Shown: positions 17,222-25,572 of the stretch, piece by piece
Layout: every line of letters begins with the position of its first letter
Numbering within the stretch: position 1 is the first letter of the stretch
Assembly: GCF_004521915.1 (NCBI RefSeq)
Contig: NZ_SDKD01000005.1
Coordinates: 1 to 64,000, forward strand
DNA from: Brevibacillus migulae
GTDB taxonomy: Bacteria; Bacillota; Bacilli; Brevibacillales; Brevibacillaceae
Direction of reading: 5' to 3'
DNA: 64,000 nucleotides
Translations under genes and position numbers: made by a program
The notes under the pieces: model-generated
What the model was told of the DNA's origin: nothing
What the model saw: the letters and a program-made list of their open reading frames with translations, nothing else
Database searches by the model: none

Positions 17222-17466
17222 CTTGGATTTGAATCACATCTGATTTTTAAAGTCTTAAACCAACCTGTCATGAATGTTCGTGTATCTAAGACTGTTTTAG
17301 TAACATCGCCTTTTTGGACATCCATGTATAAGCAATAGCCTCTATCACATTTAGATTCGATTGGAATCAATTCAATGAATTCGTTATAAACGGTTACTGC
17401 TTCGATGGCTCTATCCATTTGTGGTTTTGTTACATCACTTACAATCATCAAAAACTGTCTCTTCAA
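17212..17466 (-). CDS. Hypothetical small protein
   Basis: This 84-residue protein of unknown family starts at TTG with GGGGTG six bases upstream. It reads as a compact alpha/beta unit: QFLMIVSDVTKPQMDRAIEA, two Cys at CDRGYC, and a final FKTLKIRC. No membrane segment or signal peptide is present. It has its own terminator and is probably monocistronic. Confidence 0.5.
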   Translation of the reverse strand: MKRQFLMIVSDVTKPQMDRAIEAVTVYNEFIELIPIESKCDRGYCLYMDVQKGDVTKTVLDTRTFMTGWFKTLKIRCDSNPRDF

Positions 17467-17517
17467 TACAACACCCCATAATTTTTACTTTTATTATATC
17501 ACAGTAATGAAAACCAG

Positions 17518-18012
17518 GTGGGAATCAACAAGTTGGCAACTTATCGATCTTAGCTGAGATCAAATAGATTTGTGTCGGTGGAGTTAGCAAACTAGTTATT
17601 GAGGAAAATGAACAAAAAACTTGCGACACGAAACAACCCCAAGGAATAAAAGGAATAAAAGGAATGAAAGTGCTATAAAGTGTTACATTGCCAATCATGC
17701 GATTTCATCATGTTGATATATTATTCGACATGTTGGTGATCGGATGAATGAATAACGAAGGGTTTAATCCACACATGGCAGGTGTTCCGAGCGCGGTGTA
17801 CAAAACGTTTCGTGCTTCGGTAATGTCACTCTTAGGGATAGCATCGCCTCACCAAAGTAAAAAAGAGCCGCAGCTTACACGGCACCAATGATTATATTCT
17901 TATGGACCACCTACACCTATTTCTGAAGCCCATACAGGACACCAACCTTTATTCAAGTCCGTTGTGTTATACAGAACTAAATTTCAAAGAACAAGAAGCA
18001 GTAAGGTTTTAG
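17518..18012. other. Gap before the PTS operon; short tandem repeat
   Basis: Roughly 500 bases without a supported gene. At 17641-17667 a GGAATAAAA-type unit is repeated about three times (AGGAATAAAAGGAATAAAAG in part). The repeat is too short and unspaced for CRISPR. The promoter of the downstream regulator is presumably here but is not clear. Confidence 0.4.
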
Positions 18013-18112
18013 TTTGCAGGAAGGAAAATCCAACCTACCCATAGACAAGGATCCCTGGCATTCATATATACTTACTACAGATAGAGAGAGTGGGAAGGGG
18101 GCCGGTGAATTC

Positions 18113-20026
18113 ATGTTAACGTTGAGACAGCAAAAAATATTGCAGCTGCTGATGCAAATGGATCGTCAAATCTCTGGGCAAGAGATGGCGAATCATTATG
18201 ACATTACCCCACGCACCGTACGAACCGATATCCGTGAGCTGTCGGATACACTAAGCAAGCACGGTGCCCATATTCACGCTGATCGGAGAAAGGGATATTC
18301 GTTGCATCTCACCGATCCCCCTGCATTTCGCCATTTCTTACAGATCATCACCGCACATAACAGCGCTCGCCACGATATTCCCGATGATCCCAAACTCCGT
18401 GTCGGCTATTTAATGAAACGTCTCCTGCTCGCAGAATCCTATGTCAAATTGAAAACCCTTTCCGATGAGCTGTTTATCAGTGAATCTACGATCAAAAATG
18501 ATTTAAAGGAAGTGCGGGCCGTACTCTCGAAATACGAGCTGCGACTGGAAAAGAGACCGAATTACGGATTGAAAATCGCAGGAGAAGAGCATAAGCTGCG
18601 TTACTGTATGGCCGAGTATGTATTTGCTCGGAACGAAGATCATTCCTCGATGTGGAATGAGGAGCAGTTGGCGATGATTCGCGGAACGATCCAGCAGCAT
18701 GCCAAAGCGGCAGCAATCCCTTTGTCCGAAATCGGTTTGAATAATCTGGTGATCCATCTGGCCATTGCCTGCAAACGCATCTTGGACAAAAATGTAGTGT
18801 CCATGACCACGGAGGATTTACAGCATATCCGCAAGCAGGCTGAATATTCGGCAGCGGCGAACATCGTAGAGGCACTTCAACAGGGCCTGCAGCTGAACTT
18901 TCCGGAAGAGGAGATCGCCTATGTCACGATTCATTTGATGGGAAGCAAAAAGGTTGCCTACCAGCATGCCAATGGGGGCCAGCTGACGACGGTGATCGAT
19001 CCGAATATCATGGAGCTGACCCAAAAACTGTTAGCCGATGTGGAAAACCAGCTGCATCTGGGCATCCAGCACGATCGAGAATTGATAATGGGACTGAGTC
19101 TGCATTTAAAACCAGCGCTGAATCGGTATCACTATGGAATGAATATTCGCAATCCGTTGCTGCCAGAGATCAAGCAGCGTTATCCGATCGCATTCGAAGC
19201 GGGTATTCTCATGGGGAAAAGCATGTACGATAGCTTGAATATTCAGATGGACGAAGATGAAATTGGTCATCTGGCCCTGCATGTAGGAGCCGCGATCGAG
19301 CGCGCGCAAACGAGAACCCATGCGAAACGATGCCTGATCGTATGCGCGACGGGAGTAGCAAGCGCTCAGCTCATTTACTATAAGCTTCAGGCGACCTTTG
19401 GCACTCGTTTGGAGATAGTAGGGACAACCAGTCTGCTCGAATTGCATGAATATCCACTGGAAGCACTAGATTTTATCATCAGCACGATCCCCATCCAGAA
19501 TGCGCTGCCGGTTCCCGTTGTGGACGTGAATACGATTTTAGGGGATCAGGATATTAGCAAGATTCGGATGGTGTTGAACGAGGGGCGAGAGAAAACGCTC
19601 CAATTCATTCAACCGGAGCTGGCATTCTTTAAACAAGACTGCAGGTCACAGGAGGAAGTCATCGATTTTCTGGTGGAGAAGATACAGCCGCTGGGCATGA
19701 TTCCGGATGATTTCAAAGAACTATTGTTGGAGAGAGAAGCCGTTTCGCCGACGAGCTTTGGCAACTTGGTCGCGATTCCGCATCCCATCCGCCCGGTAAC
19801 CGACCACACCTTTTGGTCCATTTGCACGTTAAATAAGCCGATACTGTGGGGACACGATCGTGTACAGCTCATCTGTTTATTAAGTGTTCAGAGGAAAAAG
19901 AAGAATGAACTGCAAGCCCTGTACAACTTCCTAGTCAAGATGGTAGACGATGCAGCCTTGGTCAACCAATTGCTTCGATTAGAATCTTATGAAGAATTGA
20001 CCCACGTATTGCAACATCACGGATGA
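18113..20026 (+). CDS. licR: PTS-regulated transcriptional activator, LicR/MtlR type
   Basis: This 637-residue multidomain activator has two N-terminal helix-turn-helix units (LTLRQQKILQLLMQMDRQISG; LSDELFISESTIKNDLKEV) and two PRD modules with phosphorylatable His (LVIHLAIA and YVTIHLMG; LSLHLKPAL and LALHVGAAI). An EIIB-Gat-like domain carries CATGVASAQ, and a C-terminal EIIA domain carries AIPHPIRP. HPr and EIIB phosphorylation of these sites would set activity by sugar supply. It precedes the IIC-GH1-IIB-IIA genes it most likely activates. The ATG at 18113 is preferred; an earlier TTG at 18014 adds 33 residues absent from the family start. Confidence 0.87.
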   Translation: MLTLRQQKILQLLMQMDRQISGQEMANHYDITPRTVRTDIRELSDTLSKHGAHIHADRRKGYSLHLTDPPAFRHFLQIITAHNSARHDIPDDPKLRVGYLMKRLLLAESYVKLKTLSDELFISESTIKNDLKEVRAVLSKYELRLEKRPNYGLKIAGEEHKLRYCMAEYVFARNEDHSSMWNEEQLAMIRGTIQQHAKAAAIPLSEIGLNNLVIHLAIACKRILDKNVVSMTTEDLQHIRKQAEYSAAANIVEALQQGLQLNFPEEEIAYVTIHLMGSKKVAYQHANGGQLTTVIDPNIMELTQKLLADVENQLHLGIQHDRELIMGLSLHLKPALNRYHYGMNIRNPLLPEIKQRYPIAFEAGILMGKSMYDSLNIQMDEDEIGHLALHVGAAIERAQTRTHAKRCLIVCATGVASAQLIYYKLQATFGTRLEIVGTTSLLELHEYPLEALDFIISTIPIQNALPVPVVDVNTILGDQDISKIRMVLNEGREKTLQFIQPELAFFKQDCRSQEEVIDFLVEKIQPLGMIPDDFKELLLEREAVSPTSFGNLVAIPHPIRPVTDHTFWSICTLNKPILWGHDRVQLICLLSVQRKKKNELQALYNFLVKMVDDAALVNQLLRLESYEELTHVLQHHG

Positions 20027-20149
20027 AAAAGTGATTCAAGAAATAATCAAAAACAAAGAAACGAAGCTGCACGGCGATGGCTTACAGACATCGGACATAA
20101 GGCAGCTTTTTTGCTTTCTTCGGACAATTTTTTCCGCTTCAGAAGGAAA

Positions 20150-20188
20150 AAGGATGCGTGTAGTTGAAAGCGCTTTTCTCGTATCCTT
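20150..20188. promoter_or_regulatory. Imperfect dyad containing a cre-like box
   Basis: AAGGATGCG (20150-20158) and CGTATCCTT (20180-20188) are near-inverted copies. Between them lies TGAAAGCGCTTTTC (20165-20178), which has the CcpA box core with two end mismatches. It is a candidate target for the LicR-type activator and CcpA. Confidence 0.4.
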
Positions 20189-20194
20189 GATTTA

Positions 20195-20208
20195 TGAAAG
20201 CGGTCTCA
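20195..20208 (+). promoter_or_regulatory. Catabolite-responsive element (cre)
   Basis: TGAAAGCGGTCTCA fits the Bacillus consensus TGWAANCGNTNWCA at all 14 positions. It lies 96 bases before the IIC start, so CcpA would roadblock or repress the beta-glucoside operon when glucose is present. Confidence 0.65.
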
Positions 20209-20303
20209 AAGGGATGAAGAGAGGGTGGCGACTGCATGAACTTGTTTCGTGTTTTGCAAGGGAACCTGTTGCGAGGCGGGAAAAAACGAAGGGGGGAACA
20301 TCC

Positions 20304-21626
20304 ATGAGTGCAAAAGAGAAAGCGGTAGAGGTCCTTGGCAACGTTGCCAACAAGATCACCAATCAGAAGTATATCATGGCGATCAAAAAAGCGTTCGTCA
20401 CACTGATGCCCGTGATTATCGCCGGTGCGTTCGCGACATTGGTATCCAACATGATCATGGGGACGGAAAGCGGCTTGGCGCATTTTGAAGCGTTTCGTTT
20501 TTTAGCTGACTACAAGCCGATCATGTCGGCCATCAGCTACGCGACATTGAACTTCCTCACCATAGGCGCGGTCTTTTTGATCGGGATCGAGCTGGGGAGA
20601 ATCAATGGGGAAAAATCGCTGTTTCCCGGGTTGATGGCGCTAATTGCTTTTATTTCTGTGATTCCTACCACACTGGAGCTTGATGTGAATGGCACGGCGA
20701 CGATGGTCAAAGATGTCTTGGCCAGGCAGTTCTCCGATCCAAAAAGCTTGTTTTTGGGAATGATCATGGCGATTCTCTCGGTGGAGATCTATTGCAAGCT
20801 CGGGAGAATTGACAGGCTGAAAATCAAGATGCCGGACAGCGTCCCTTCCAATGTAGTCAGTTCGTTCTCCTCTCTGATTCCAGCCATTATTACCGTATTA
20901 CTCACCGCGACCTTGGGCTTTGTTTTCCACAATGTGACCGATTTGTATCTGCATGAAGCAGTGTATAAAATCATCCAGCAGCCGCTGGAAAGCGTGGTGC
21001 AGGGGCTGCCTGGCATCCTCACGTTGATGTTCGTCGCCCAAATTTTCTGGGTGATCGGCATCCATGGCAACCAGATGATCAAACCGATTCGCGAGCCGCT
21101 ATTGCTGGGAGCCATTGCGGTGAACATGACGGCCTTTCAAGAAGGGAAAGAGGCTCCCAATATTATCACCATGCCTTTCTGGGATGTGTACATGACGATC
21201 GGCGGCTCCGGTTTGACACTCGGATTATTGATTGCGATCTTCATCGCCAGCAAACGTACCGATATGCGCAGCATTGCCAAGCTGTCGATTGGCCCCGGCA
21301 TTTTTAATATCAATGAGCCCGTCATTTTTGGACTGCCGATCATGCTGAATCCGCTCATGGCCATTCCGTTCATTTTGACACCGCTTGTGACCGGGACGAT
21401 TGGCTATATCGCTACGGCGACAGGCTTTGCCGGAAAAGCAGTGGTGATGGTCCCGTGGACGACGCCGGTCATCCTGAGCGCATGGTTATCGACGGCTGGC
21501 AGCTGGGGTGCGGTGATCACGCAAATCATATGCCTCGCCGTAGCCACCTTGATTTATCTACCCTTTGTCATGATCGCCAACAAAAAAGACATGGATCAAC
21601 AAACGGAGCTGACACACAGCGCATAA
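20304..21626 (+). CDS. celB: PTS lactose/cellobiose-type transporter, subunit IIC
   Basis: This 440-residue integral membrane permease carries the beta-glucoside through the membrane for phosphorylation by IIB. It is nearly all hydrophobic, with about ten segments. Family motifs include FVTLMPVIIAGAFATL near the start, IGIHGNQMIKPIREPLL, and GPGIFNINEPVIFGLPIMLNP, the substrate-loop region of CelB/LicC. AAGGGGGGAAC lies upstream of this ATG; the earlier in-frame start at 20031 runs through the cre region. It is the first structural gene after the regulator. Confidence 0.88.
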   Translation: MSAKEKAVEVLGNVANKITNQKYIMAIKKAFVTLMPVIIAGAFATLVSNMIMGTESGLAHFEAFRFLADYKPIMSAISYATLNFLTIGAVFLIGIELGRINGEKSLFPGLMALIAFISVIPTTLELDVNGTATMVKDVLARQFSDPKSLFLGMIMAILSVEIYCKLGRIDRLKIKMPDSVPSNVVSSFSSLIPAIITVLLTATLGFVFHNVTDLYLHEAVYKIIQQPLESVVQGLPGILTLMFVAQIFWVIGIHGNQMIKPIREPLLLGAIAVNMTAFQEGKEAPNIITMPFWDVYMTIGGSGLTLGLLIAIFIASKRTDMRSIAKLSIGPGIFNINEPVIFGLPIMLNPLMAIPFILTPLVTGTIGYIATATGFAGKAVVMVPWTTPVILSAWLSTAGSWGAVITQIICLAVATLIYLPFVMIANKKDMDQQTELTHSA

Positions 21627-21651
21627 ACGATGGAGAGAAGGAGTATCTCGG

Positions 21652-23091
21652 ATGGAAACCAATACGTTGAAAATTCCCGCTGATTTTATCATCGGGGCAG
21701 CTTCATCGGCATGGCAGACCGAGGGCTGGTCAGGCAAAAAAGAAAATCAAGATTCCTATATGGATCTATGGTATAAGAACAATAAGCATGTCTGGCACAA
21801 CGGCTACGGGCCGGGGATTGCCACGGATTTTCGCAATCGCTACAAGGAAGATATCGCCCTGATGAAGGAAATCGGGCTTACCCATTTCCGGACCTCGATC
21901 AACTGGTCACGTTTTTTGACCGATTACGAGCGAGCCGTTGTCGATGACGAGTATGCCAGCTATGTAGACGATGTGATTAATGAATTGCTGAAAAATGGCG
22001 TAGAGCCGATGATATGTCTGGAGCATTACGAGCTGCCAGCTGCCTTGTTTGAGAAATATGGAGGCTGGGGTTCCAAGCAAGTAGTCGAATGGTTTGTTGC
22101 GTATGCCGAAAAGGTATTTGAACGTTATGCCGATCGAGTGAAGTTTTGGTTTACGTTTAACGAGCCGATCGTCGTGCAGACCCGGGTATATCTTGACGCG
22201 ATCCGCTATCCGTTTGAGCAAAATACGAGAAAATGGATGCAGTGGAATTTTAACAAAGCGCTCGCCACGGCGAAAGTGGTGCAGCTGTTCAAGGAAAAAG
22301 GATATCGGGAACGCAACGGAGCCAAGATCGGGGTCATCGTAAATCCAGAAGTCACCTATCCGCGTTCATCCGCTCCCCATGATCAGGAAGCGGCCAGAAT
22401 CTATGATTTGTTTTTCAATCGAGTCTTTCTGGATCCTGCCGTGAAAGGGGAGTACCCGCAAGAATTGCTTGAGCTGCTGGAAAAGCATGATATCGCTTTT
22501 GAATCGACTCCAGAGGAATTGCAGACAATCCAAGTCAACACGGTCGACTTTTTGGGAATCAATCTGTACTACCCCCATCGGGTCAAGGCTCGGAGTACCG
22601 CGTGGAATGAGCGCACCCCGTTTCATCCGTCGTACTATTACGAAATGTTTGATTTGCCCGGACGAAAAATGAATCCGTTCCGCGGCTGGGAGATTTATCC
22701 GCCGATCATGTACGATATGGCAATCCGCTTAAAGGAAGAGTACGGCAATATCGAATGGTTCATCGCTGAAAATGGCATGGGTGTGGAAAATGAGGCCACC
22801 TATAAAAACGAAGAACAGATCATACAGGATGATTACCGGATCGCTTTCATCACGGATCACTTGAAGGAGCTGTTAAAGGCGGTGGACGAAGGTGCCAACT
22901 GCAAAGGCTACATGCTCTGGGCCTTCACGGATAATGTCTCTCCGATGAATGCGTTTAAAAACCGCTATGGTCTTGTTGAAATCGACCTGGAGGACAATCG
23001 CAATCGTCATTTGAAAAAGTCAGCGTACTGGTACCGTGAACTCATCCGTACCAGAGAGCTGATTGTGAAGAACGAAGCCGCATGTAAATAG
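21652..23091 (+). CDS. Glycoside hydrolase family 1 (6-phospho-beta-glucosidase type)
   Basis: This 479-residue GH1 TIM-barrel enzyme splits the imported beta-glucoside phosphate to glucose 6-phosphate and an aglycone or sugar. The acid/base Glu is in WFTFNEPIVV and the nucleophile Glu in WFIAENGMGVENE. The N-terminus has GAASSAWQTEGW, and the C-terminus GYMLWAFTDNVSPMNAFKNRYGLVEID. PTS context, not a phosphate-binding motif I can verify, points to a 6-phospho substrate. AAGGAG lies 8 bases upstream. It is flanked by IIC and IIB in the same operon. Confidence 0.88.
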   Translation: METNTLKIPADFIIGAASSAWQTEGWSGKKENQDSYMDLWYKNNKHVWHNGYGPGIATDFRNRYKEDIALMKEIGLTHFRTSINWSRFLTDYERAVVDDEYASYVDDVINELLKNGVEPMICLEHYELPAALFEKYGGWGSKQVVEWFVAYAEKVFERYADRVKFWFTFNEPIVVQTRVYLDAIRYPFEQNTRKWMQWNFNKALATAKVVQLFKEKGYRERNGAKIGVIVNPEVTYPRSSAPHDQEAARIYDLFFNRVFLDPAVKGEYPQELLELLEKHDIAFESTPEELQTIQVNTVDFLGINLYYPHRVKARSTAWNERTPFHPSYYYEMFDLPGRKMNPFRGWEIYPPIMYDMAIRLKEEYGNIEWFIAENGMGVENEATYKNEEQIIQDDYRIAFITDHLKELLKAVDEGANCKGYMLWAFTDNVSPMNAFKNRYGLVEIDLEDNRNRHLKKSAYWYRELIRTRELIVKNEAACK

Positions 23092-23105
23092 AAGGAGGGA
23101 TACGG

Positions 23106-23426
23106 ATGAAACGGATCATCTTGGCTTGCTCAGCAGGCATGTCGACATCGATTGTCGTGTCAAAAATGAAAGAGGAAGCAAAAAAACGCGGGGAAGCATA
23201 CGAGATATACGCCATTCCTGGCGAAACCATCGAGGAGGAGCTGCAACTGTACGGCAATGACGTCGTAGCCATCCTGCTTGGCCCACAGGTACGGTTCATG
23301 AAGGCCGAAGCGGAAAGCCAGGCGAAGCCATACGGCATCCCGGTCGAAGTGATGGATACTCTCCTGTATGGCACCGCCAATGGAGCGAAGATTCTCGATC
23401 GCGCTCTGCAGATCGCCAAAAAATAG
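23106..23426 (+). CDS. PTS lactose/cellobiose-type subunit IIB
   Basis: This 106-residue cytoplasmic phosphocarrier has the phospho-Cys loop IILACSAGMSTSIVVSKM (Cys at 9) and the family IPGETIEEELQLYGNDVVAILLGPQVRF stretch. It takes phosphate from IIA and gives it to the sugar moved by IIC. AGAAGGAGGG precedes the start. It lies 14 bases after the GH1 gene and 21 bases before IIA. Confidence 0.9.
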   Translation: MKRIILACSAGMSTSIVVSKMKEEAKKRGEAYEIYAIPGETIEEELQLYGNDVVAILLGPQVRFMKAEAESQAKPYGIPVEVMDTLLYGTANGAKILDRALQIAKK

Positions 23427-23447
23427 CGTGTAAAGGAGGAGGAGTGG

Positions 23448-23795
23448 ATGGAGAGCTTGGAGCAAATGCAAGCAGCCGCTTTTGAAATTATTGCGTACGC
23501 AGGGGAGGCGCGCAGTGATTTTGTAGAAGCCATACGTGAAGCCAGACACGAAAACTTTGAGCATGCCTGGAAGCTGATTCAATCCGGCCAGGAAAAATAC
23601 GCAAAAATCCATCTGGTACACGCTTCGCTGATACAGAGAGAAGCAGGCGGGGAACAATTGCCGTTTTCCTTGCTGCTCATGCACGCGGAAGATCAGATGC
23701 TCACCACAGAGACCATCAAAATCATGGCCATCGAAATGCTCGAAATGTATAAAAAGATGAGCACAATGGGAGCTGGCAGAGAAGCGTCGGTTTGA
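23448..23795 (+). CDS. PTS lactose/cellobiose-type subunit IIA
   Basis: This 115-residue helical-bundle phosphocarrier (trimeric in LacA/CelC) has the expected three-helix pattern. The active-site His candidates lie in KIHLVHASLIQREAGGE and the conserved LLLMHAEDQMLTTETIK. HPr phosphorylates it, and it passes phosphate to IIB. AAAGGAGGAGG lies upstream. It is the last gene of the operon, followed by a strong bidirectional terminator. Confidence 0.9.
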   Translation: MESLEQMQAAAFEIIAYAGEARSDFVEAIREARHENFEHAWKLIQSGQEKYAKIHLVHASLIQREAGGEQLPFSLLLMHAEDQMLTTETIKIMAIEMLEMYKKMSTMGAGREASV

Positions 23796-23828
23796 GTTAG
23801 TCAGGCATTATGGTAACGAATTGCAAAA

Positions 23829-23869
23829 GAAAAGGTGCTTGAGCCGTTTGATCGGCCAAGCACCTTTTC
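23829..23869. terminator. Strong bidirectional terminator
   Basis: GAAAAGGTGCTTG and CAAGCACCTTTTC pair perfectly, with an inner GCCG/CGGC, and have A- and T-rich ends on both strands. It separates the convergent PTS operon and the NCS1 permease gene. Confidence 0.8.
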
Positions 23870-23904
23870 TTTTGTGAAAAGCGTCTCGATTTCTTTCGAA
23901 TAGC

Positions 23905-25395
23905 TTAGGAAACGCTGCGGGCATTGCCAAATTGGGTAATTTGTTTGTATTCAGTCTCGCTGACAAGGCTGCTGTCGCTGCGCATCAGCCATGTGTAGGC
24001 AAACATCGACAGGAAAAGCCCAAATGTCCAGGCATTGTCCCACACAAAGGAGAGACCAGGGATAAAGCGGCAAATAATCGGGATAGCAATCCCGAAAAGC
24101 ATCGCGTAAATCGCAGCATAGTTAAAGCCGCCTTTGTAGCTGTATCGTCCGTTTGTCTGATACAGCTCGGCCAGATGAATCCGCTTCTTCCTCACAAGCC
24201 AGTAATCGGCAATGGCGATACCATCCAGGGGGCCAAGAAGCGCCCCATACGTACCCAACCAGAGGAAAATATAGTTGCCAAAGTTATCCAGCAAATACCA
24301 TGGCTGCATCAACAAAGAAAAGATTCCGGTGATAATCGCACCCATGCCAAAGGTAAGTTTGCGCGGGGAGAGGTTCTCCACCGCACGTGCGGGTGCCACG
24401 ATATTTGCCGCGACGTTGGTCGTGAGTGTCGCCAGTATGATCCCCAGCGTGCCAATGAAAATGACGAACGGAGAAAACTTGGCAAGCAGGGCAGCGGGAT
24501 CCCAGATGGCTTCCCCATAAATCACGACCGTAGCTGAAGCAACAGCTACCCCGATAAAGGAGAACAGCCCCATCGTGGTGGGGAGGGATGTTGTTTGGCC
24601 GATAATCTGTGCGCGCTGGCTTTTCGCATAGCGGCAGAAGTCTGGGATATTCAAGGCGAGCGTCGCCCAAAACGCAATGGCACCTGTCAAAGAAGGGAAG
24701 AAGATCTTAAAAAATTCTCCCGTCGAGCTGATGGTAGAAGGGGCGGACAGCATGGGCCCCCAGCCGCCTGCAGAGGTAACCGCCCAGACCAACAGGGCTA
24801 GCCCCATGACGACAAGCGTAGGTGCTGCCCAAAACTCCATTTTGCGAATCGCTTCCGGACCACGATAGGCAATCCATACGTTGAACGCCCAGAATACGAG
24901 GAACGCGATAGGCAGATGAGCCGGCACATGCTCCCACGGCGTGCTGGCCACCAGAAGCGTATCGATTGCGGCCCCGCCAAACCAGCAGTTGATCCCAAAC
25001 CATCCAGCCCCGACGATCGCACGGGCCATCGATGGAATGTGGGTACCCTTTGAACCAAACCAGAGACGGGCATAAACGGGATACGGAATGCCGAATTTCG
25101 TGCCGGCATGGGAATTAAGTAAGATAGGAATAAGAACAATGAGATTCCCCAAAATAATCGTCCCGATCGCCTGCCACCAGTTCATTCCCAAAGAGATCAG
25201 TCCCGCGGCCATCGAAAAGGTTGGCAAACAGATGGACATCCCGATCCAGAGACTGGCAAAGTTGTAGGAAGTCCAGTGATGCTCGGCCAGGGTGGTCGGC
25301 CTCAGACCCTCATTGTATAAAGGGCTGTCTTTGATCAGTTTCTCGCCTTCCGGAGTAAGCGTGACAATGCCATCCACCTCGACTTGTGATTTCAT
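23905..25395 (-). CDS. NCS1-family permease (allantoin/uracil/hydantoin type)
   Basis: This 496-residue, about 12-TM cation symporter belongs to the nucleobase:cation symporter 1 family. Signatures are SLYNEGLRPT-like SPLYNEGLRPTTLAEHHW before TM1, NFASLWIGMSICLPTFSMA in TM1, GTKFGIPYPVYARLWFG, and FWATLALNIPDFCRYAKSQ. Family substrates are uracil, thymine, allantoin or hydantoins. The reductive pyrimidine operon 17 kb away makes a pyrimidine or dihydropyrimidine substrate attractive, though the two are not linked in one operon. AAGGAGGG precedes the start. Confidence 0.85.
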   Translation of the reverse strand: MKSQVEVDGIVTLTPEGEKLIKDSPLYNEGLRPTTLAEHHWTSYNFASLWIGMSICLPTFSMAAGLISLGMNWWQAIGTIILGNLIVLIPILLNSHAGTKFGIPYPVYARLWFGSKGTHIPSMARAIVGAGWFGINCWFGGAAIDTLLVASTPWEHVPAHLPIAFLVFWAFNVWIAYRGPEAIRKMEFWAAPTLVVMGLALLVWAVTSAGGWGPMLSAPSTISSTGEFFKIFFPSLTGAIAFWATLALNIPDFCRYAKSQRAQIIGQTTSLPTTMGLFSFIGVAVASATVVIYGEAIWDPAALLAKFSPFVIFIGTLGIILATLTTNVAANIVAPARAVENLSPRKLTFGMGAIITGIFSLLMQPWYLLDNFGNYIFLWLGTYGALLGPLDGIAIADYWLVRKKRIHLAELYQTNGRYSYKGGFNYAAIYAMLFGIAIPIICRFIPGLSFVWDNAWTFGLFLSMFAYTWLMRSDSSLVSETEYKQITQFGNARSVS

Positions 25396-25533
25396 AGCAT
25401 GTTCCCTCCTTTTTCATGGATTGGCTAGCAGACAGCGTTGTACGGTGTTGTCTGTCAGCCAAGATGCTTAAGTATATTGGACAGAAAAAGGAGTAATGAC
25501 AGAATGTTCTTGCAATATTTTCGCATACGAAAA

Positions 25534-25562
25534 CCCCCGGAGAACGAAAATCGCTCCGGGGG
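25534..25562 (-). terminator. Terminator of the ubiD-family gene
   Basis: CCCCCGGAG and CTCCGGGGG form a perfect 9-bp stem with an 11-base loop. On the minus strand it is followed by TTTTC, 10 bases after the UbiD-family stop. Confidence 0.7.
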
Positions 25563-25572
25563 TCAAGGTCAT

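Noticed and set aside
17641-17670. Short A/G-rich tandem repeat as a CRISPR or origin-like repeat
   Set aside because: There are only about three units of 9-10 bases, with no spacers, no cas genes and no replication gene nearby.
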